64,000 nucleotides of DNA, from positions 81,622-145,621 of the forward strand of contig JAXDDX010000355.1 in NCBI GenBank assembly GCA_034670405.1, read 5' to 3'. The notes under the pieces are model-generated. The model searched no databases. It was not told the origin of the DNA and was given only the letters and a program-made list of their open reading frames with translations. Below are positions 11,800-28,072 of this stretch, piece by piece. Source of the stretch: Hoplostethus atlanticus. Lineage: Eukaryota > Chordata > Actinopteri > Trachichthyiformes > Trachichthyidae. Every line of letters begins with the position of its first letter. Positions within the stretch are counted from its first letter, which is position 1. A program made the translations under genes and the position numbers.

Positions 11800-12162
11800 A
11801 GGTGGGGGCGTGCATGCTTGCCCGCGTGCTCGTGAGTGTCGCTTTTCCCCCCTGCTCGGTTTGGGATTTGCTGGTCGGTGACATGCCTCCCTCCGCCTGG
11901 CTCCTTATAGCGCCGTGGAGGCAGGAATCCCCGGCCGAGTGGTACGGACATCGCCGACAGACCGCAAACACGGGAGCATTCCCCTTTAAACACGGTCTTA
12001 TGACTACGGGCTCCCTCAGTAAGAGAAGACAGGAGTACCAACATAGTGTCCGGAGACAGACAGACAGGTAACAGCCAACGCACCACATCTGAAGAAGCTT
12101 GCATGGTGCAAATCTGACAGAACAACTGGAACTAAACGGATACTACCTCACCAAGTCCCAAG
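11800..12162 (+). promoter_or_regulatory. SERPINE3: Candidate SERPINE3 promoter and 5' non-coding exon
   Basis: A GC-richer, CpG-containing block lies between the inverted repeat copies. It holds two good donor sites, CAG/GTAACA (exon end 12067) and AAG/GTAAAC (exon end 12162). The ATG-bearing exon of SERPINE3 is preceded by a very strong acceptor (a long T run, then GTCTTAG at 12588-12594), so the transcript needs a spliced upstream exon, and this block is the nearest plausible source. The placement is inference. Confidence 0.35.
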
Positions 12163-12248
12163 GTAAACTTCATCATTTGGATCTGAGGTGATGCACCACT
12201 AGGGACTCCAGACGACAAATCACTAGTTTCACTATAATGTTCATATTA

Positions 12249-12356
12249 TATTCCTACAGGGGCTTACAGTGTGTCTGTGGTCCTCAATACTGAGTTTATA
12301 GTGACCTTATGGTACCTTTTCATCTTCTATGGTATCACTATAATATTCCTTCAGGC
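12249..12356 (-). repeat. AT-rich dispersed repeat, right inverted copy
   Basis: The reverse complement matches 11462-11573 over about 108 bases. With that copy it frames about 680 bases. A related, more diverged copy is at 56185-56275. Confidence 0.6.
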
Positions 12357-12654
12357 AAAGTTTTGCTATGAGATTTGTATAGTATTATTCTGAAATGTTA
12401 TTATGTTATGTTATTTCAGTTCATTTTTAATGGAATTTATGAACCACAACCTACTTCATTGTGTTATCTTTGCTGTGGAGTTGAAGAACATACAACAGAA
12501 GTTTAATGAACATAGGCAAGTGCCACATCTCTGTATTTGAATGTCTACAGGTCGGACTCAATAGGTTAATTTTCTTTTTTTTTTTTTGTCTTAGAGGGAT
12601 TTCTTTTTCTCCTAATACGCCACCATTGGACTTTTGACCTGCAACACTGAGGCC

Positions 12655-16344
<3,690 letters not shown>

Positions 16345-16467
16345 GATCTGAGAGACTCTTATAACCCCCACCCCTATTTCACTACCGGTATTTATTGCGG
16401 ACCAACAGGAGGGTCTGCAGACACTTCAGGAAGAGGGACAATATTTTTGTATAAATATATATCTGTA

Positions 16468-16473
16468 AATAAA
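16468..16473 (+). terminator. SERPINE3: SERPINE3 poly(A) signal
   Basis: AATAAA about 124 bases after the SERPINE3 stop codon. It gives a short 3' UTR that ends before the INTS6 poly(A) signal on the other strand. Confidence 0.65.
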
Positions 16474-16662
16474 ATTTTAAATACGTGTTGTTTTTACACA
16501 GTGTTTTGGTCCTTTCTTCCCCCTCTAAGAATAATTCATTGATGATCAGAGGAAAGCTAGAAAGCGCAAACATTTTCCTTCCCTTAACTACAAGCCAAAG
16601 TCTGCAAAAACTAGCAACAGAAAAAAAGAAAAAAGTCACATCTTTACAGAACAATGCAACAC

Positions 16663-16668
16663 TTTATT
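16663..16668 (-). terminator. INTS6: INTS6 poly(A) signal candidate
   Basis: TTTATT on the plus strand, i.e. AATAAA for INTS6. A second copy is at 16700-16705. Use of this site would give an INTS6 3' UTR of about 1.8 kb and leave only about 190 bases between the two genes' signals. Confidence 0.5.
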
Positions 16669-18495
16669 TACATGGCCCTTCACAGTGTAAAATAGAAACT
16701 TTATTCATGGAAATACTTACAAAAAGGCCATTTCCACAGAACATTCTCTTTAAATAGTACTCTAGGGTTATTTACATCTTTACAGTGTATTCAAAATACT
16801 CTTTTGGTAGCGACCTCTTCACAAAGAAAGACAAGTATGGCAGATTTTGGTCCCTGTCCAAGGAGGGAGGGAACGGAAGAGGGCTGCCCCCTGAATCACA
16901 ATTCAATCCTTGCTCCAGACCTTACTCAAGTCATTTGTGTAGATTTGAGAAGATTGAACAGGCTCAACCAATATTGTTTGAAATTTGTTCTGTAAAAAAG
17001 GTAGTTTTAGGCTTTTTTTAATTACATTAAACAAGCATTCTCAAATGTACACAAGTGCATTCACAGTAAGAGACAAGGAGTTGGTTTGAGATTCATGGTG
17101 GAGAAAGGAGTTGGGGGTGGGTTAAATATTTGGCAGCTACCAGCAAGACCTCAGTTCAACAACATTCCAGGGGAGAACAGTTTGCCATTACATATAAACT
17201 GCTTTAGATTAAAATTAAAATAAAAGTATGGGGTAAAATTAGTGCCAATGTTATTGCTAACCACAATGCATTAGTGTCAGTTCCTGAGCTATTGTCCCTG
17301 TACTTCAACATTTGTACCAACGTGTATCTTTCAAAAAGACTCCCATTTTATTTTGCATGAGTCTTGCTGAAAACCTGTATTGCTAAGGACAGAGTCACAC
17401 AAGACCACTTAACGATACTGTCTCCAGACATAATCAAAATCATGGAAGTTGTTTTTTTTTCCCCAGAGAGCACAAAAATGTATAAACTTTGAGTTTTAAA
17501 TTGCAAAATCAATTTTTGACAATGAATAATCTTCACTGTCAGTCTAGTAGGTACCCCATAATTTAACAAATTCAAGAGGTGAACCAAGCTGTACCCATCT
17601 ACGGACACAGCAACGGAGTGCTTTTCTATTAGTGGAGTGGTAAAAGCAGTAACCGAATTTCATTAGTCAAACAAAATGATAATCAGGACACTGAAAAGTG
17701 CATGAAGACTATCAACTTCCCAACAAAATGTCAAAAAAGTAATTTAAGACCCAGCCTAAAGGGAAAAGTTGAGCAAATGAAAAAGCATGAGGGGGGGGAA
17801 AAATACTCATGAGCAACACTTTCACAACATCATTGGATCCTACTTTGACCCTGAGTTGGTTGAAAACTCACACACAACCTGAACTCCTCCCACAACACTA
17901 TCGGTCCATCTTAACATCACAGATAAGGGAACGAGTAAACATCACATCCAGGTACAGGCTGTGATCCATTCCAGAAAGTCCTGCGCACCCTCTTCCACTC
18001 CACCTCTCTGATCAAGGGAATATTTACTGCTCATGCTAGTTTCCACCTCATCACCTAAACCTAGCCAAACAATATCTAGTCAGAGAAGGGAATGATCGAG
18101 GGTAGACGCAGGAGGACAGATTCATGGAATGGAAAGCAACTGTACACAAATATATGGGCCAGCAATTTCATTGTGTAGGCCAGCATACACACCTACAAGT
18201 GCTTTTGGCAATCTTCACCTGTAGCAATAACATGCTCTTTCACTCCCCCTAATGGATAAGAACGCACTAGCATCATCCAGGGTCAACACTGACTTTAGTT
18301 TATGTATAAACCAATCCAGCCATCTCTGATATTGACACAACTAAGAGAATGAGGGTCCACCGGAGGAAGCGATGTTTGAGAGCTGGATGCCGCTTTGCCT
18401 CGTCTCCGTGGGGCCTGGTAGGAGGGGTTAGAGGGGAGAAGGATGGAGGGTTGTAGGGTACGTAAGAAAAAGTTCTGTCTGGGAATGAGTCAGTC
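16669..18495 (-). other. INTS6: INTS6 3' UTR
   Basis: AT-rich sequence after the INTS6 stop, without transposons or credible exons on either strand. It is best read as the long 3' UTR of INTS6. Its far end is set only by the candidate poly(A) signals. Confidence 0.5.
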
Positions 18496-21400
18496 TCAGA
18501 GCGTGTCCAAGTGGTTCATGTTATTGGATCTGTTGTGGATCTCTTCTAGAAAGTTCTCCAGCTGTTCGATGAGAACGCGCTTCTTGAACCTGTGTAGAGA
18601 ACAGAGGATAGAAACCTGTTATTGTACAGTATGTGAAATAAACTGATGCAGGGGCAAACTATTAAAAAGTTGAAAAGGCTCCTTTCCAGCAGATTGATAA
18701 TGTTCCAGGGGTGTTTTCCTAACCACTTTTTTTGCTGCTGTTTGTTGCTGACCACATCCCTAGGATATAGCACTGTTCTTTACTTGAGGAATATTCTGAA
18801 AGGGTGGACTTAGGCAAAGCTAGTTGAGGGATACAGGATCTACAAGTGAAACATAGGTGACTCATTTCAAAACCACAACTCCAGATGGTATTCTTCACAG
18901 CTTATTTCAGACAGCAGTGTAATAATGGTAATACTACTATGGCAGAGGAGGGTTGAGCTTGGCACCTGGCCGCCTCTTTGATGATGTTCTGGAGGAAGAT
19001 GAGCCGGGTGTCCAAACTGCCCTGGATCTGCTTCAGGAAATGGAAGATCTTCTCATAGTCTGCACAAACAACAAGAGGAGGAGGATAAGAAGCTGGTACT
19101 GGATTCATAGACACAACTGTTTCCCTTTAACTTCCAATTCCATTTACAAGGCAAGTACAAAAACAGAGTCACCACTAAAGGCTACAATGACTAAGTCAGA
19201 CCACTATCAGTGTGTTTGTTAGAACAGAGTTACAGTAAAGCTGACTAAACCCTCTATGCTGTTGAAGGAAGAAGCAGATTTTTCACCAACAGCATTGCAA
19301 ATCACAGTGAGAAGAAAAACTGCAGAACAGCATATGCTCTCAATGTATTGGCATTAATGGAAAAGTTGTGAGATATGGCCTTCAGCTCCTATATCCTCTC
19401 CAACGTTTATTTGAACCAATTTGCACCCATGCTGAAAGTATTGGTAAAATCCACAGTTAAAATGTGCCTTTTTTGTAATGAGTGTTTTTTGAGAAAATAA
19501 CTTTCAGGTCTAGTTCGATCACCATGGTAAATGCCATGCTAAAGCTGTCTTTGCTGGCAAAATAGGGGGAGGAGAGCACATGGAAATGATTAACGCCCAG
19601 TTTTGCGGACAGTTTTTTACCATAGACTGACCGCATCTTCTAAACATAAATTGTCTTTGGCTACGTACGTCTGCCAGGTTTCCTGATCTCCTTGGTGATG
19701 AGTGCCCTTAGCTGGTTGTTGACCTCCAGACTCTCGCTGTATATCTGCTGCTTTAGAGTTGCAGGTGACGGGTAGCGTGGCGGCTGGTCCTCTGGTGAGA
19801 CGCTCTCCACTCCTCCCTCGCTTCCTGGCTGCACCTCATCGTCTCGGGGTTGGCCGTTCTCCTCATCGTCCCTATGCCGGTGGTCCTGGGGATCCATGGC
19901 TGTGTGGTTCTCCTGGTGGTCCAGGGGCCCTGAGGGGTGACCTGCCTCTGAGTCAGAGGCCATTTCTGGGATGTAGTGGTTCTGATTCAGGTGGTTGATG
20001 ATTAAGTCTGGTTCTGGTTCTCCATCGTTGCTCTCCATATCTGCAGGGTCACAGCAAAGTGCACAACAGTTGGTCAGTAGACATCAGTAGAAAAAGCTTC
20101 AAGTGATCACAGAAAATGACAAGCAACCAAAAATAAGGAGTGCAAAAGATTTCTATGACCACAAAATGGGGTCTTGTAAGAGCGAAGTGCTTGAACTAGC
20201 AATCAATAGATTCTTGTAAAATACATCTCAGAAGAGCTCAAGGTTTTAAACATGATAACCATTATTTATGTTGAAAGCAAGATTGCAAAGGTGTGCAGGG
20301 GTTGTGCCGTGATACACGTGTGTGTGTGTGTGTGTGTGTGTGTCACAGTCTCAATACCAAGCTCACCGGTTGGTCGAGGGCTGGCAGGGGGGGTGACTGG
20401 TGGGGTGTAGGCCATGCCCAGGCGCAGCAGTGGGGACATGCAGCGGCGTCTTTTGGGCCCTCCACCCTGCATGTTGTTGCTGTCCCCTGGTCTCTTGCCC
20501 TTGTTCTGGGGACTGGTCACAAACTCATCCGCCTCGTCGATCATCATGCCCTGGGAGAGGAGCGAGAAAGACACAGGCAATTAATAGACTTCCCTCTACA
20601 GCTACATTGTATAACACACTGCTTGAACACAGCTATAGCATGGTGACTGTATACATGAAGAGTTTAGATGAAACCTTCCCTTACAAATTTAACATTTTCG
20701 CAAACTGGATTGTCTACATTTTAAAGATGTTGAATGATGAACTTAAGGGAATGTTTATTCGCAAAATGGAAGAGTCATGTGATGTGATGTACCATAGTAT
20801 GTCTTGCACTGTGCCTTTGTACTGTTTGGTGATTAAAGGGATTATTTTAAGGACTAAACAAATATGCATTCAATATGTACAATGGTAGCCAATCAAACTA
20901 GCTCTCTGAAAAGCTAAGTGAATTTCCATGTTCCTCCATGATGTCAATACCTTCAGTGGGCTGTGCCTGTAGGATATGGTTATGGTTGGATGACACAAGG
21001 CAGTGGGACTTACCTTCTTGTCCAGTTTGAAGGGGTTGCCAAATGTGTGCAGGCGTTTGGGCTGCTCAGGGTCTGCGTCTCGGAGAGGCTGGGGAGCAGC
21101 TTTGAGGAAGTCCTGGTAGTTGCCCATCTGGGCTATTGGCACGCTGTGGAGCTGGTCTGGACAGGGGAGAGAAGGAACATGCCAAGATGAAAAAAGAGAT
21201 TTATACTGTTTGGTCTTAAAAATGTTTTACAATTGAACATTTTACGTTCACATTTGAAATAGCTGGGTGCATACAGCATGCATGCACACACCAACACACA
21301 GTGTCCTACCTGGGTCCTGTCCTCTGAGGGTACAGCCGGTGGTGTTTAGCAGGTTCCTCCTCATGCGGCTGAGCTGGTCCAGCAGGTGACTCCGAGGGAT

Positions 21401-24400
21401 GTCATAGGGATTCCTAAAGCTCTGTGGCTTCAGGCTCTGAAGAGGAGAGAAAGGAGGGAAGGAATGTAAATTCCAGTCATGGTAAAGGAGTTTCTATGTT
21501 GAGTAATGTAAGTTTAAGGTTGGTCTCCCTTCAGACCAGGCAAGACGGTCCATTTCTGGCAATATACTGTTGTACTTTGGTCATAACGGCAGAGTGGATA
21601 TAGTAGACCATTTTTCAAATATCACAGCCCCCAAGGACCTTTGACATAAGCTACATAAAACATCTCATTAAGGCCTCAATATGGGCATGACAGTGGCCTC
21701 CAGGTTGTGACCAGGTCATTGGGCAGAAAGCCATGACAGGCTGGGAATATCTGGGCAGAAAGTGAATGAGTAACACTCTCCCCTCAGTCAGCATTGCACT
21801 GCCCTTGAACAAGGCATCTAAATTCCACTAGCTTCAGTAAAGCTGCTCAGTGGACTACAGTTAAAGACACTGCCAATTCCTAAATAAAAGGATTAAATAA
21901 AACCAATCCAACCCTACCTTGTTGAGCAGTGCCAGGTGAAAGCCTTGAAACTCCTTGGAGTTGAGCTCCATGGGCAGGGCCGGGGCCTCTCCTGTGATAC
22001 TCTGCAGCAGCTGGGTGAAGTCCCTGCGCTGGGCCAGGGATATACCACCCCCACCCCGCCAGCGCACCTTGATGCCTGCCTCTGGTGGAAGCTTCTTACC
22101 AATTGAGGTGATCAGACGCTCATATTCAATTTTTGACTGGAGATGTGAACAAATTAGATTTGATTAGATGCATTACATTCAGTATCTTTCTTGATATGAT
22201 GTATACCAGAGCCATACCACAAAGCACAAAGTCTGGGATATGTGCCCACAGATGGACAAACACAGCCTTACCTGTTGGCTAAGCTTCTTGAGGTAGGAGA
22301 CCACGCTGTAGCTCAGGCCATATTCCATGTTGTCGGCCAGTAGGTTCGGCGCTCCCATGATCCTCAGAGCCTTTCTCAGGGACTATGGAAAATACAGTAA
22401 TTAATCCAATGTAAATCTTCTACATTTTTGATGCATTATTACAGAAATAAAACTTTGAAAAAAAAGATTGAACAGTGAGTTCAAGTCCACTGACCCCAAT
22501 GTAATATGGAGGCATGGTCTTCAGGTAGTTCTCAAAGGACTGGCGCCATTTGATGGTAGGCTTGAACTTGTGCACTTTGATTAAGTCATCTGCAATCAGC
22601 AAGTAAAAGTAAAAATTAGCCTCTCTTAACAAAATCATCAGAAAAAACAGAGCAAAATGAGCTGCAGAATTGTTTTATTTTCAGGTCTGGTCGGTCAATA
22701 AATCTAACTGCCAACTTTTTTCCTGCAGGTCACATCTTGGTGATTATTCTGCTTTCTCAAGCTTCATGGAGATAGATTATTTACTTGGCACATTTTCCAC
22801 ATATTTTCATAGCCCATATCATTCCTTTAGTTCGAACATGCAAAGGAACCTGGTGTAAACTCATGAGTAAAAATGACTGGCGCAAAGACTAATTCACTAA
22901 AAATGAGAATTACTCTGAAATATAGGAGATTACCAAGAGTAAGGGCATGACAGGAGCACAATGGGAGAGAGTTAAAATAAGAGATAATTCCCAATAGCAA
23001 CATGGATCCACATGAGTCAGTGTAAGTCTCACCCAGAAGTGGCAGCAGCACGGGGTAGTTGTAGGGCATGACAAACAGGTTGACACAGCTGAGGGCTGTG
23101 CTGGCCTTTAGATAGCCGAAGGGCTGACCCAGATCACTGTACTTGGCACTGTTACATACAAACACCTGCAAGGAAAGGCAGAGAGGGGGGAAAAAACAAT
23201 GAATGAGTGGAAGTAGAAAGGAAATTGGGTAGGCACATCTAAAATGCAGACCAGGTTCTTAATACAAAAGGCATCAAATTAAATGGTAAGAAGAAATCTG
23301 CACATTAATGTTCCCTTAGTGGTTTATTCAGCTGTGTTTTCACCTCAACTAACTTTGTCAGGAATACACTCAAAAGCGGCTAAATACGTAGATCACGGCT
23401 CATTAACACTGTATTTCTTGTTGTAGTAATCATGTGTGAATGAGTGTGTGTTCACATTCATCACACACCCTACACACACACCCTACCTGCCAGCAGGTGT
23501 GAGGGGATTTCCTCTCCAAAATGTACTGGGTGAGAGGCGAGGGCTCCAGCTCATATTTGTCAAAGGGCACCTTGTCTATCACCATGGGCTCAGCATCCAG
23601 ACAGGAGAAGCGTATATGGGGGTGGGCTGAGCGGGGGGGCTGGGTGGTTAGAGGGAGACAAGGAGGTAGATGCTGTTTTAGAAGGCAGTTATACATGTTA
23701 CAAGACATTAGACACAACAATCTACATCGGTATATTCTGTACATATGGTTCCTGTAAACCTGATCATGAATGCCTCACGATGCATATTTGCCTGTCTGGA
23801 AACAATTGTGTACATTTGCTCCCTGATAATGTGAATAGCGAGCAAAGCACACTTGTACATCAGCTCCAACCTGTCAATGAAGATGCTGTACCTTTATTTG
23901 CTGTATTGCTTTGTTTGTTTGGTCCTTGTAATTATGTTTTATTATCCTCAGGAGTTCCATTTGTCTTATTGTTGTCTATATCATATCCTCTGCTGCTGCA
24001 ATGACTTAATGTCCCCAGGGGGATAATTTACATTTAATGACATCAAATCATCATTATCATAGTTATAGCTTTTCTTATGGTGACAGTGTCTAAGCAAATC
24101 AATAAAACTACTGGCTCCTATTTCTCTATTATTCTATTATATATGAACAGTCTAGAGACACACAAATATTTACATTTATTGCCTAGGTTTCTTGTAACCT
24201 AGGAAGTAAATCTTACTCTACTGCTGTGTTCACAGTCAGCTTAATGGCCAAAAAGGCATTCACATGGTCAAACTATATAAACATTTTCTTGTGAACAATT
24301 TGTGTTGACTCTGAGGGTTTCTTACCAGCGTTGGGGAGTTCTGGTCTGGCCAGAAGGCCTCTGGGATGGGCCAGTGTCCTATGGGCACACCGGTTTTAGG

Positions 24401-27400
24401 GTTGGGCCGTACATAGATGAGCTTGTGACAGCAGTGCCAAGGCTGGGGACCAGACTTCACTACCTCAGCTGGAGAATCTGGACAGGCACATGAAGAGAAG
24501 GAGAAGAGAAGGGGGCTAAGACTGACTTTAAATCTAAAACAGCATCATCAGTTAAAGACAAGTAGTTGTTTGTGTGATATTAAATAACTTTGTAGTAACA
24601 AAGTCAAATACCAGACTGTATCTAATTACTTATGGAGGCTCCACTGAAAATATTCTTGAGTTATTAGGCTTAATCACGGCAATTCGAGTTTAACCTATTC
24701 TGTTTTCTTTGCAAAATCAATCAGTCAGTTTATCCACAGCAGCAGGGAAAAATTCAGTGAGGATAAAAAAAAAAAAAAAGGGGTGTTGAGAATTAAAGTC
24801 AGCGCAGATATAAAAAATATTTTAAAACAAAACAGTTCACGTGTCTCTTACCCTCTAGTGGAGGGGGGTCAGGGCCGGTTTTCTCAAAGTTGATTACCAC
24901 CCCACTCTGGATCTTCTGCACCAGAGACTCCAGACACTGGTTCAACATGCGTTGGGAGAACACGCTGTAGGAACGTCCTGCAACAAGACAGACAAGTGTT
25001 ATACCTTTCCTATAATCCTGTGAAAGCTCATGACCAAATACAGTACTCATTTTTATGGCGGGATTTCAGTCCTTTACACTTTATAGATATTATATCCATG
25101 CATACAGAGACACACACAGTGTACTGCATCAAAACTACTTCAGACGTGCATGAGAGTCTAAAAGTGCTTAAGCTTATGATTCATACCAATATTCTCATTG
25201 TACAGTAAACAGTGATTAGCATTAGTCACATAAGTACAGTACGTGTACAGTCACACTGTCTTAATCTACTACAACTGCTAAGCCAACTTCACCCATCAGG
25301 GCTGTGCCAGTTGTTGTCTCACCGCTAGTGACCTTTTATGCACCCATTCACTCACACACATTTCAATAGCCTGTGGCATTATGTGCAGTCTGCCATCAGC
25401 AGTAATGGAAAGGCAGCATATAGACTGCCAGTCCTTGTCAATGGAGCTGTGTCATGTTTGGCATTCAGCACAACTGCCTGCTACAGAAAGCCTTGGTTGG
25501 CTGTGTGTGTGTTTTAATATTAACCTCTCATCAGCACCCTTCTAGTCCATTCCTATTCCCAGCTGCTTCCTGATCCAGGCAGTCAGTGGACTGGAGGCAA
25601 GAGGGATAAAAGCCTAACTTGTTCTTTAACACTGGTAGATAGTAGCCAGGGGGCGGATTATTCTGCAGGGGGAATTACAGATTGGAAATCATTAGCCTGG
25701 CCTTTCAATACAGAGCCTAAAGTTTAGAGAGGTAGGCTTGTGAGAGGAAAGTCGACAGTCCAAATACCTGACTGGGTGAGAAAATCTGGGTATTCTACTC
25801 AACAATTACTATTATATTGTGCAGTAGAAGACTGTGTACTGGGTGTCTCCCAACTGCGAATACATGTAACTGTATGGCAGTGATGAAAAAGAGGTCTGAT
25901 TTACGTGACTAAATGTTCCCCACAAAAAAACATTCCTATTATTCTTTTCCTTTGTTATTGACAGAGACGGATGAATCATCTGTCGGGCTATGACATCCAT
26001 TTAACAAATAGCTATTTTGAGCTTGTGTTATAAATACTTAGAGCTTGCCCGGGCGGTTGCCATTCAGCTCTGGACAAAAGGCTAATGTTACCCCAAAGAT
26101 GGATGTCTTTGGGGATGTAGAGTGTCCAAAATGAGATATACACCATTTATATTAAGTGACACCTAATCTCTCCGCCACCAGCCTACCTCCGGTGACCTCA
26201 CACATGGGGGTGATTGCCGAATCGTCAGGCGGGACTCCCCCCAGGGGTTCAGGCTCCACCGAAGCATGACCGGGGATGCGCAGCACTAGGGAAAACAGGC
26301 GCTGGTCCCAGCGGAAGGGCTCCTTGGTCAGCTCGCTGCCTGGCAGGGGGGTGGTCAGAGGCAAATGCAGCTGGAGGGTGGAGAGGCGGACAGGAGGAAA
26401 GTGATAGAAGATTGTGTTAAACAAATATGAGATAACTAGTACTGTACAACAATCAGTACTGATTGTTGGTAAGTATACCTTTAGTATATGAGTCACTGTA
26501 GAGGTATGCACTATGTAAGGGGTAAGCAAATTAGAATGAACAATGTAATTGGAGGAGGCACACATTTCACCTCATGCCAACTGCAAATTAACTCACTATA
26601 AAAAGATTTCATAGTGGTGCTGCATGTCACCTTTAAATATCAGGCTTCTCTCCATCACAGTGCTCCTCAGAAAGAATTGCCACCTAATGTGATATTTTAT
26701 AGGAAGCCTAGATACAGTTCAATGACAGGCTGCAGTTGAAGTCAGCCTTTCCCACTAAATGACAGTAGGTGACTGGTGCCCACTTCCAGCCACCAGCCCT
26801 GCTTCCAACCTGGAATTATCACAGAAGCCATAAATTAGACTGCCACTGCAAAGTAATGGTGTTTGCTGTGTAGTGTATGGTCTGCACAAGCTATGCCACT
26901 CAGGTTATAAAACTGTATACCTATATGACTTAATAGTGTCCTTAGGGTCATCTCCTGGGTAGTGTCAGAGTGTGTTCAAGCTGCTATTTGTGTGGGTGGC
27001 AGAGGTAGAGGAGTGACAATCTGCAGACTGAGGCATATAACAGTAAGGATTTATATTCTAATTTTATATTAGGATGGGGCTGCGGTTTCACTGGGAGTAG
27101 AGCCATACATAGACTATTGAGGATTCAGCGAGTTCACAGCCATTACAAAAGGCAACACCGCACGCATGCTTAGCTGCGACCTGGGTAACCTTTGTAGTTG
27201 TATTGACTTGATACCTTAATGCCTCACACCATTTTGTATCATGTGACTCCACAACTAAAACTGTTCAACATTAGTGTAACCCTGACCCACAATTTTCACC
27301 ATTCCTTAATGACTGGGATATTTAAGTTAGTGGTGAGATATAATGTTGAGGGTGGACAATCTGGTGGGATTGTTGTCTCCACATACATACAGAATGATTC

Positions 27401-28010
27401 TGACCTCACGCCATAATAATGGTGGGTCTAACAGGATCAGGACGGGGAAGATGAAGCTATGGATGCTTAAAGTGAACATTGTGTGCATTTGTATATGATC
27501 AGACAGGATCCAGAGCTGTCAACCAAACAGGAAGCTCTCCTGATTAGCTGTAACCCTCGTCTCCATGGATACCATGGCTGACCTCGTCTTGGACTCCACT
27601 GCTACTGGTCAGCTTGCTGCCGTCGGTGATGGTGATTATGATGGCTGGCTCAAGGAAGAAGGGGTTCCTGCCCTGTAAAGAGAGGGGGGGTATATATATA
27701 TATTTTGAACTAAACATATTCACAATTATTCACTGAAAAAAATAAAACATAAGACAACGATGTAGATGGTGTGCTAATATGAGAACCAAGAGCACAATAT
27801 GAGAACTAAGAGCACAAGTCACATTTAAACATTGGCCCTCCTTCCTCATATTTATGCCACTTGAAAGTGTAGATAAAGGATCATTATATAGATAACTTAC
27901 AAAAGATCTATTTTAGATAGATCTCCCTCCCATGGGGGGGCAATGGTCCTTAACCTAAGGGAATAATACATAGAAACAGTACTGACTACATCAACACCTC
28001 GGACAATAAC

Positions 28011-28072
<62 letters not shown>

